Origin: JAAXHE01 sp964551635
GTDB taxonomy: Bacteria > Latescibacterota > UBA2968 > GCA-2709665
Assembly (NCBI GenBank): GCA_964551635.1
Contig: CAZKDZ010000086.1
Coordinates: 1 to 5,847 of the forward strand
DNA length: 5,847 nucleotides
Direction: 5' to 3'
Of the stretch, positions 1 to 4,908 are shown in pieces. A model generated the notes under the pieces. It was not told the origin of the DNA, ran no database searches, and was given only the letters and a program-made list of their open reading frames with translations. The first letter of the stretch is position 1. Each line of letters begins with the position of its first letter. The position numbers were made by a program, and so were the translations under genes.

Positions 1-10
1 TTTGTACCAT
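1..10 (-). CDS. 5' tip of a minus-strand gene leaving the window (Met-Val-Gln...)
   Basis: Read on the minus strand, an ATG at 10-8 is followed by GTA CAA and the window then ends, so only three codons are visible. The start is believed because an AAGGAG Shine-Dalgarno sequence (24-19) sits eight bases upstream, a near-ideal distance, and because the orientation matches every other gene here. Nothing can be said about the product. It lies more than 550 bases downstream of the heparinase-like gene with repeats in between, so it is more likely a separate transcription unit than part of that operon. The alternative is a chance AAGGAG-ATG combination in non-coding DNA. Confidence 0.5.
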
Positions 11-18
11 GTCGAAAT

Positions 19-36
19 CTCCTTGCATCAAAGGAG
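19..36 (-). promoter_or_regulatory. Ribosome binding site inside a perfect 6-bp hairpin
   Basis: In the minus-strand transcript CUCCUU (36-31) is followed by a six-base loop and then AAGGAG (24-19), the Shine-Dalgarno sequence of the ATG at 10. The two hexamers are perfectly complementary, so the ribosome binding site could be hidden in a hairpin. The stem is short and can be chance, because any strong Shine-Dalgarno sequence pairs with any nearby CTCCTT. Regulation is inferred only. Confidence 0.4.
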
Positions 37-63
37 CTATCACCTAAGAGCGGGAAGAGGGGA

Positions 64-185
64 GACGGAAGAGGTTAGAGATTGGCTGCCCGGTGGGGGA
101 TTCAACTCAGGCCGTAGGCAAGTAGGTGGAACCTATCGGGCAAGGATTTCTTCTCCCGTCTACCCTCTCCCGTCTAACCGCCTTT
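64..185. repeat. Dispersed intergenic repeat, copy 1 (heptamer-armed, MITE-like)
   Basis: Bases 111-185 align without gaps to 4814-4888 with about 61 of 75 identical by eye; the best part (134-185 against 4837-4888) is 45 of 52. A left part (64-86 against 4768-4790) matches at 19 of 23 with almost the same spacing. The left arm 64-80 is an imperfect inverted repeat of 158-174 (14 of 17). The right arm is four heptamers of TCTNCCN type (152-179), and the left arm also has a seven-base rhythm of NNGGNAG type (51-78). No coding capacity is seen. It resembles a MITE or other non-autonomous intergenic repeat; mobility is inferred, and I could not identify a clean target-site duplication. Confidence 0.7.
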
Positions 186-189
186 AACC

Positions 190-210
190 GACCTCTCTCA
201 CCGGTCCCTC
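190..210. repeat. Short direct repeat, copy 1 (GACCTCTCTCNCCGG type)
   Basis: This 21-base segment reappears at 302-321 with one substitution and one single-base indel. A weaker third version, starting GACCTCTC and running into C-rich sequence, is at 4727-4743 upstream of the M81 gene. All three lie in intergenic DNA and none is in a gene. The function is unknown; it may be part of a larger palindromic intergenic element. Confidence 0.5.
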
Positions 211-220
211 GGAAAAAGCT

Positions 221-248
221 GTCAGCTATCAGCCGTCAGCAATCAGCT
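221..248. repeat. Four tandem heptamers RTCAGCN
   Basis: The units are GTCAGCT, ATCAGCC, GTCAGCA and ATCAGCT. The first base alternates G/A, so there is also a 14-base higher-order period. It lies in the long gap downstream of the heparinase-like gene. Short tandem heptamers of this kind are known in cyanobacterial intergenic DNA (STRR sequences); here the words differ and the host is probably not a cyanobacterium. Confidence 0.75.
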
Positions 249-301
249 AAGATCAGAAACGAAAGGCAGGATCAAAAGCAAACCCTCCACACTGCCCCGC
301 A

Positions 302-321
302 GACCTCTCTCCCCGGCCCTC
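302..321. repeat. Short direct repeat, copy 2 (GACCTCTCTCNCCGG type)
   Basis: This is the second copy of the 190-210 segment. Its last bases run into the left arm of the hairpin at 317-340. The nonamer CCTCTCTCC occurs at 304-312 and again at 318-326, exactly 14 bases apart, which matches the seven/fourteen-base rhythm of the neighbouring arrays. Confidence 0.5.
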
Positions 322-340
322 TCTCCTAAAGGAAAGAGGG
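317..340. repeat. Strong intergenic hairpin (CCCTCTCTCC / GGAAAGAGGG)
   Basis: Two ten-base arms pair at nine of ten positions around a TAAA loop. Neither side carries a run of T on the strand that would make it a rho-independent terminator: the minus-strand transcript continues into C/G-rich sequence. It may be a repetitive extragenic palindrome that protects the 3' end of the heparinase-like transcript, about 220 bases past the stop codon; that role is inferred. Confidence 0.55.
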
Positions 341-494
341 AGAAAAGGCGGGTTTCGCGTGCCGGTTATTGATAGCCACTCTGATTTACAAGGAAACGCC
401 GCCGGTTTTCCCCTCTCCTCAGCAATCCGCTTCCATTCGATTCTTGCGTGCGTCCGATTGCAGATGTGACAGACGTCAAAGTTACCGCTACTCT

Positions 495-529
495 TTCCTT
501 CTTCCTTCTTCCTTCTTCCTTCTTCCTTC
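495..529. repeat. Five perfect tandem TTCCTTC heptamers
   Basis: Five identical seven-base units run without interruption, a pure pyrimidine tract on the plus strand and pure purine (GAAGGAA) on the minus strand. It starts 34 bases past the heparinase-like stop codon. Perfect identity of the units suggests recent slippage expansion. The copy number is likely to differ between strains, but outside any reading frame it would not switch a protein on or off. Confidence 0.85.
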
Positions 530-562
530 AGCAAGGGGGTTAGGGGGTAGGCGCCCGCGTCC

Positions 563-3283
563 CTATTGTCCCGTCCGGAGTCGATGTCTCACGTCCATGA
601 TCTCATATCGATTCTCGCCGGACCAGGTCCGTCGCGGGAAGTAGACATGCCGGCTGGTTCCGTCAGATTCCATTTCGAATCCGGGATCGTCCGCGAGCAC
701 GAGTACCGTCAGGCCATCTCTTCGGGTGACGTCCGTCAGACGAAGTCCAAGTGAAAACCCGGCGCCGTCCCTGACCACGACAGTCAAATCCGCTGACCCC
801 TCTCCCTCCGGAACGTCGCCGTCCACAACCAGTCCTTCTATGTCCGAACCGCTTTCCTTTCGCAACACCCCCACGATCGCGCCTTCGAAGACGCCTTCTC
901 CCGAAAGTTCGACATTCCCCATTTGCAGCAGCGATCCGCCCACAAGGGTCATCTTCTCCACGGCTCCGTCCCGGACACGCACGAATCCGATGCGGCCATC
1001 CAGTACGATATCTCCCGCAAGCATTCGTCTTCCTTCTCTGCTATGGAGAAGAAAGTCCGTATAATCGTCGCCTTCAATCTTCAATGCCAGACCGTCGTCG
1101 TCACTGTCCAGCATCTGCACGGAGCGCAAGAACGGCGATTCACCGAACGGTTCCAGCACACTCACGAACTCGCTGGAAAGGTCCTCACCCTCCCGGCGGT
1201 GGATGAGGGCGGGCATGGTATAATCATCGAGCCGGCCTTCGCTCTCCTCCGCTCGCCTGACCGATGGCATGCTCCCGAAAAACAGCTCTCCATCCAGACC
1301 CGAAACACCGTGAACGCGGACCGCGCCCTTCGGTGCGCCGGCGCTTGTGAAGACCACGTTCCACGGCGCGGAGATCTGCGTGCGGCGCACGTCCCGCACG
1401 TATGCGTAAACGAAATTATGGCCCTCCGCGTATCCCGGCACGGTCTCCCCGCTGGGCAAAACGACCTTCACGTCCGGCGGCAGCAGCGTCTCACCGTATG
1501 GTGTTCGATCCAGTTCCGTCTCGATCGACCCGTCATTATTCGCATCGCCCACGAGTATGTACTCGTGACGGTCTCCGCCGTCAACGCGAAACACATCCAC
1601 CAGGTAAGCATCCCGCGCAGAAACGCCGATCATCACCAGCAGCCGTCTGTAGTCCCGTACGACCCCGGGATACGCCCGATCGCCCCGGGCAGCCACCGCC
1701 TGGAACCCGCTGTTTCCCGGCACAAACATCAGCAGGTTGCCGTCGGAAGGGTTGTTTTCATCCCCCCGCGCCTGCTCCTCCCCATCTACAACGACGGTGC
1801 TGTGCGACAGCGTGCTGGACGCCCACTGCCGCTGGTGCGTCCAGGTGTAGCCGATATCGGACATCCGCTCCTGTCCGTGCGCAAACAGGGTGATACTCAA
1901 CAGGTCGCCGTGCGCATGTCCGTATGCTCCCGAATAGTGCAGATGCGCCTGCAACTGATTCGCGCCGATGCCCCGCCCCAGCCACGCGTGTCCCGCGCCG
2001 CCAAACAGATTCGGGTCGGAGCATTCAGTGGGCGCGCGATGCTCCCGCGCCCACGTATCGTGCACCGCGACAACGCGACCGTTCGGGTATCGCAGGAGCT
2101 CCGGAATCCGCCTGGCCTTTTCGAAGAGCGGAAATCGGTCCGATAGATTCAGGTTCTCGTAACGCTTGCCGCTCTCCGGATGTATATAGCCACCCGGATC
2201 GCTATACCCCTCAAGCAGGCCCATTACATCGGCCAGTCCCTGCACAGTCTGGTTGTGGTACGACACCGCCGCTTCCCGCCACATCCCATCCACGAAAAAC
2301 TGTTTGCGGATCAGGTCGGTGATCCATTGCACCGCGACGTGCACGTACGCCGGCTCTTCGAGGACCCGCCCCGCGGAAATCAGTCCCCTGAGGATCACAG
2401 GGTCCATGTTGCTCAGCGTTATCGGATAGGACCGCACAAAGGAAACGCTGCCGCGAATCAGATCATTCTCAATCCTGAGGCGCATCCCGTCGTCCACCTG
2501 GCCGCTGTCGCGAATCAGGTCGTAGGCGAAGACCAGGTTCGAAGGGATATCGCCATACGCCCAGTAATCCCACTTCGCGGCCAGATACGGGGACACCGGA
2601 AAGGGAAACGAGCGATTGCCCTCGAATATCACTTTTGGCCTGAACGGCGCGTCGAATCTGGGACAATACCCCGGATAGACCTGAGCGAACCGGTCCAGGA
2701 TCAACGCCGCCCTGCGAGCGAACACCGTATTCCCGGTCAGATGAAAAAGCTTCCCGAGGTGATGCGCCGCATCGGAGAAATATTCCCGGGCGACGTACCA
2801 ACCCTTCGCCCGGAAATAGTGCCGGTACTTCGGGTCGGGTTCGACATGAGAAAGTGGCCCCGGCAGTTGCGCAGGCGGCGGAAACGGCGCCTCCCAATAT
2901 GGATATTTCTGGATCTCGCCCCGCGCATTGGTCACCCGCACCGCGCCGTTTTCAGGGTAGACCTCGTTGGGAAAACGCATTTTGCAGAACAGGCAGAAGA
3001 CGCGGTCAGGATCCTCGATCGACCACGACAGCTGGTTCTCCTCGGCGCCCCCCTCGCAATTCGGGCAATCCACGAACCGGAAACCGGACCGGTCCGGAAT
3101 CAACCGCGCCAGTTCGTCCTCGGAAAGCGCCATCAGGGACGCCAGGTTCTTCTTCAGACCCGCAACATGACTCCGGTCGACGTCGGGCCGAAACACCGGT
3201 TCGGCATGCAACCGTTGAGGAATCAGGCACAAAAGAATCGCCATAACCAACACGATGCAGATCAACATCATCCTGGGTTCCAT
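563..3283 (-). CDS. Secreted heparinase II/III-like polysaccharide lyase family protein
   Basis: This 906-residue protein is predicted to be exported and to cleave uronic-acid-containing polysaccharide by beta-elimination; the substrate is unknown. Residues 1-27 form a signal peptide (hydrophobic 6-21, likely cut after LHA). A four-cysteine motif (C73, C76, C97, C100) follows, then a helical toroid-like region (about 150-400) with the SYHNQ segment (341-345) typical of a lyase catalytic cleft. The beta-sandwich heparinase II/III region starts near 430, with Y454, the HAHGD motif (456-460), SDIGY (475-479) and HSTVVVDG (494-501). The beta-rich C-terminus (about 650-906) is less recognisable. 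The ATG at 3283 is chosen because it yields the signal peptide and overlaps the M81 stop codon by one base (TGATG). An in-frame start at 3373 would put 30 residues ahead of the signal peptide and 91 bases of overlap. I see no strong Shine-Dalgarno sequence, which fits translational coupling. The family is fairly sure, the activity less so. Confidence 0.87.
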   Translation of the reverse strand: MEPRMMLICIVLVMAILLCLIPQRLHAEPVFRPDVDRSHVAGLKKNLASLMALSEDELARLIPDRSGFRFVDCPNCEGGAEENQLSWSIEDPDRVFCLFCKMRFPNEVYPENGAVRVTNARGEIQKYPYWEAPFPPPAQLPGPLSHVEPDPKYRHYFRAKGWYVAREYFSDAAHHLGKLFHLTGNTVFARRAALILDRFAQVYPGYCPRFDAPFRPKVIFEGNRSFPFPVSPYLAAKWDYWAYGDIPSNLVFAYDLIRDSGQVDDGMRLRIENDLIRGSVSFVRSYPITLSNMDPVILRGLISAGRVLEEPAYVHVAVQWITDLIRKQFFVDGMWREAAVSYHNQTVQGLADVMGLLEGYSDPGGYIHPESGKRYENLNLSDRFPLFEKARRIPELLRYPNGRVVAVHDTWAREHRAPTECSDPNLFGGAGHAWLGRGIGANQLQAHLHYSGAYGHAHGDLLSITLFAHGQERMSDIGYTWTHQRQWASSTLSHSTVVVDGEEQARGDENNPSDGNLLMFVPGNSGFQAVAARGDRAYPGVVRDYRRLLVMIGVSARDAYLVDVFRVDGGDRHEYILVGDANNDGSIETELDRTPYGETLLPPDVKVVLPSGETVPGYAEGHNFVYAYVRDVRRTQISAPWNVVFTSAGAPKGAVRVHGVSGLDGELFFGSMPSVRRAEESEGRLDDYTMPALIHRREGEDLSSEFVSVLEPFGESPFLRSVQMLDSDDDGLALKIEGDDYTDFLLHSREGRRMLAGDIVLDGRIGFVRVRDGAVEKMTLVGGSLLQMGNVELSGEGVFEGAIVGVLRKESGSDIEGLVVDGDVPEGEGSADLTVVVRDGAGFSLGLRLTDVTRRDGLTVLVLADDPGFEMESDGTSRHVYFPRRTWSGENRYEIMDVRHRLRTGQ

Positions 3284-3285
3284 CA
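3281..3285 (-). promoter_or_regulatory. TGATG stop-start overlap (translational coupling site)
   Basis: On the minus strand the TGA of the M81 gene (3285-3283) shares its A with the ATG of the heparinase-like gene (3283-3281). The 17 bases upstream contain no good Shine-Dalgarno sequence, so ribosomes finishing the first gene probably re-initiate on the second. This fixes the start of the second gene and ties the two proteins to one mRNA. Confidence 0.85.
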
Positions 3286-4686
3286 GGGTGAGAATACGAC
3301 GTCCTCGTCCAGCGGAAATACGGGACGCCGGATCCGTTCGTAGGCCAGGTTCTCCAACGCCAGGGTGGTACACCCGGGACTGACCGCCATCAACGACGTC
3401 CCCGCGATCTCACGAAGTTCAGGCGCGAGGTACCCATGTTTCACAACCACGACCTCGTGTTCCCGGGGGTTTACGTCCGCCTCTTCAAAAGCCCGCAGGT
3501 CCAGGAACGGCATGCGGTCGGCCGTCAGGACCACCCTGACGCCGTCCACCTGGAACACGACGATCCTCGGCGGATTCATCGAAACCACCCGGCCGGTCAC
3601 CTCCAGAGGAGATCCATTGACCCTGTCGAGTTTGCCGCCCACGGTCAGCGTCAACCCGGCGCCGACACCGGCGTCGATACACCGCTCGACCGCCGGGGCA
3701 TCCGCGATCCCGGCGACAACCGCATCCCGGGCGCCGGCCTCGAGGAGCGTTTTCAGGACGAGAGGGACGTCGCCCGCCGCGCCCGCGGTCACATTGTCGC
3801 CTGAATCGGAAACAAATACGGGAGGCCGGGTCTCGCGGATCGCACGCCGGACGACCTCTTCCACCGGCAGCGTCACCACGTCCGGCTCGAATTCGCGGCG
3901 CCGCCGCCAGACTTCCACCGCCAGGCGATTCGCGTGTTCCTCTGCCGCCGTTCGATTCTCCGAAACGACAATCGCGGCAGCGGACGTAAACGGCGAGTCC
4001 GTCCACGCGCACCCGATCATAATCGAGGCGTCCATTATCTCCGGGTGTGCTTCCACCTTCTGAAGCCCGGCGTACAGGGACCGGGCGGGTTCCACCCCGG
4101 TGGCCGCGTGTTCGCCGGGGAGCAGCATGGGCAGCCTTACGATGGCGTTCGCCGGGCGGATTTTCTTGTTCACGCATCGGACCAGGTGTCCGATCGCCCG
4201 CACCTGCGTCTCGCGCCGGTCCACGTGAGGCGCCGTCCGCAGCGCCGTGAGTACATTGGTTTTCTCGATAACCTCGGGCGCAAGATTGCCGTGCAGGTCC
4301 AGACTGGCGACGATCGGTATTTCATCGCCGACCGCCTCGCATACCCGGCAGACCAGGTCGCGCTCCCCGTCGCCCATACCTTCCACCTCCATTGCGCCGT
4401 GAAGGTCCAGGTACACGCCGTCCACGGGGGATACCCGGCGCAGGCGTTCCGCCAGCTCGGCTGCCATTTCCTCGTAGGCGTCCCTGAGGACCAGCCCGTG
4501 CGGCTGCGCCTTTGAGACCAGCGTGGGCGCCCACTCGACGTCGTCGAACGCCTGCCAGGGTCCGTCGGCCAGTATTTCCTCCCCACGCAGGACGTGAAAA
4601 TCGTCTATTCCCGCGCGCAACGGGGAGAAGGTATTCGTTTCGTGCCTGATTCCGCAAATCGCCAGCCGCATCTTCCTATTTCCCAT
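3283..4686 (-). CDS. M81 family metallopeptidase (MlrC / microcystinase-like)
   Basis: This 467-residue protein has no signal peptide and is probably a cytoplasmic zinc-dependent hydrolase. Family landmarks are in order: IRHETNTFSP (13-22), VYLDLHGAM (91-99), SLDLHGN (128-134), RTAPHVDRRET (150-160), DSGDNVTAGAAGD (294-306), KHGYLAPEL (416-424) and a C-terminal SPGCTTLALENL segment (436-447). Acidic and histidine residues of the LDLHG motifs are the likely metal ligands. The N-terminal M81 domain covers about 6-290 and the MlrC C-terminal domain about 300-460; length is normal for the family. MlrC itself linearised-microcystin hydrolase is one specialised member, and most relatives have unknown substrates, so no symbol is given. 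A second ATG at 4671 gives MRLAICGIRHETN, which matches the usual family start, with AGGAAG just ahead of it; either start is possible. The stop overlaps the next gene's ATG. Confidence 0.9.
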   Translation of the reverse strand: MGNRKMRLAICGIRHETNTFSPLRAGIDDFHVLRGEEILADGPWQAFDDVEWAPTLVSKAQPHGLVLRDAYEEMAAELAERLRRVSPVDGVYLDLHGAMEVEGMGDGERDLVCRVCEAVGDEIPIVASLDLHGNLAPEVIEKTNVLTALRTAPHVDRRETQVRAIGHLVRCVNKKIRPANAIVRLPMLLPGEHAATGVEPARSLYAGLQKVEAHPEIMDASIMIGCAWTDSPFTSAAAIVVSENRTAAEEHANRLAVEVWRRRREFEPDVVTLPVEEVVRRAIRETRPPVFVSDSGDNVTAGAAGDVPLVLKTLLEAGARDAVVAGIADAPAVERCIDAGVGAGLTLTVGGKLDRVNGSPLEVTGRVVSMNPPRIVVFQVDGVRVVLTADRMPFLDLRAFEEADVNPREHEVVVVKHGYLAPELREIAGTSLMAVSPGCTTLALENLAYERIRRPVFPLDEDVVFSP

Positions 4687-4710
4687 TCAATGACTCTTGA
4701 TTGACATTGA
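4687..4710 (-). promoter_or_regulatory. Leader of the M81 gene with a 6-bp inverted repeat
   Basis: Directly ahead of the ATG at 4686 the minus strand reads TCAATG, twelve bases, then CATTGA. The arms are perfect and the segment is AT-rich compared with its surroundings. A weak AAGAG ribosome-binding sequence lies in the spacer about seven bases before the ATG. It could be a small operator or a leader hairpin, or chance. No convincing -35/-10 pair is seen on the minus strand in this gap. Confidence 0.3.
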
Positions 4711-4756
4711 TCCGTCGTTTCAGGGGGACCTCTCCCCCCGGCCGCCCGGCTACCGG

Positions 4757-4888
4757 GTGAGACGTAAGACGTGAGAGGGTAGAGATTGCCAGCCTTAAGG
4801 GGTTTCCTTTCGTGCCGGAGGCAAGAAGGAATAAAGTATCGGGCAAGGGTTTCTTCTACCGTCTACCGGCTCCCGTCTCCCCGCGTTT
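4757..4888. repeat. Dispersed intergenic repeat, copy 2 (heptamer-armed, MITE-like)
   Basis: This is the partner of the copy at 64-185, in the same orientation. The left arm is a row of heptamers, GTGAGAC, GTAAGAC, GTGAGAG and GGTAGAG (4757-4784). The right arm is TCTACCG, TCTACCG, GCTCCCG and TCTCCCC (4855-4882). Arms 4768-4784 and 4861-4877 are imperfect inverted repeats (13 of 17). Shared core words include GAGATTG, AGGCAAG and TATCGGGCAAGG. It occupies over half of the 222-base gap between the unidentified gene and the M81 gene, and may separate their transcription. Confidence 0.7.
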
Positions 4889-4908
4889 CCTGAGTCCCTC
4901 TCCGGACA

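Larger units (their letters stand above)
11..562. other. Gene-less intergenic region built of short repeats
   Basis: No convincing gene lies between the heparinase-like stop codon (563) and the start at position 10. From left to right it holds a hairpin-bound ribosome binding site (19-36), one copy of a dispersed repeat (about 64-185), a short direct repeat (190-210 and 302-321), an RTCAGCN heptamer tract (221-248), a strong hairpin (317-340), a stretch of apparently unique sequence (about 345-490), five perfect TTCCTTC units (495-529) and a G-rich GGGGGTTAGGGGG segment (535-547). I see no T-tract intrinsic terminator in either direction. A 93-codon minus-strand frame at 534-253 starts at TTG, its first residues are simply the translated heptamers, and it has no ribosome binding site, so it is not called as a gene. 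Confidence 0.75.

Noticed and set aside
2..187. A 61-codon plus-strand frame at the left edge
   Set aside because: It runs opposite the likely minus-strand start at position 10 and through a repeat; the translation has no recognisable feature.
152..529. Heptamer arrays considered as a CRISPR array
   Set aside because: Units are seven bases and directly adjacent, with no spacers of regular length and no cas gene in the window.
253..534. A 93-codon minus-strand frame containing a CHIC motif
   Set aside because: It starts at TTG without a ribosome binding site, its N-terminus is the translated TTCCTTC array, and it runs through the hairpin and repeats. A small gene is not excluded, but nothing supports it.
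923..3343. Two long plus-strand open frames (923-2146 and 2180-3343) opposite the heparinase-like gene
   Set aside because: Their translations are rich in Arg, His and Pro with no recognisable domain, and the minus-strand frame has a signal peptide and family motifs. Long antisense frames are expected in GC-rich coding DNA.
3365..4515. Plus-strand frames (3365-4063, 3934-4515) and a 230-codon minus-strand frame (4177-3485) within the M81 gene
   Set aside because: Low-complexity Arg/Ser/Thr/Gly-rich translations in other frames of a gene with clear family motifs.
4701..4706. TTGACA resembling a -35 box on the plus strand
   Set aside because: No -10-like hexamer lies at the right distance (4724-4729 is GGGGAC), and no plus-strand gene follows.
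4723..4738. GGGGGA/TCCCCC hairpin between the unidentified gene and the M81 gene, considered as a terminator
   Set aside because: The stem is only six base pairs and no T-tract follows on the minus-strand transcript.
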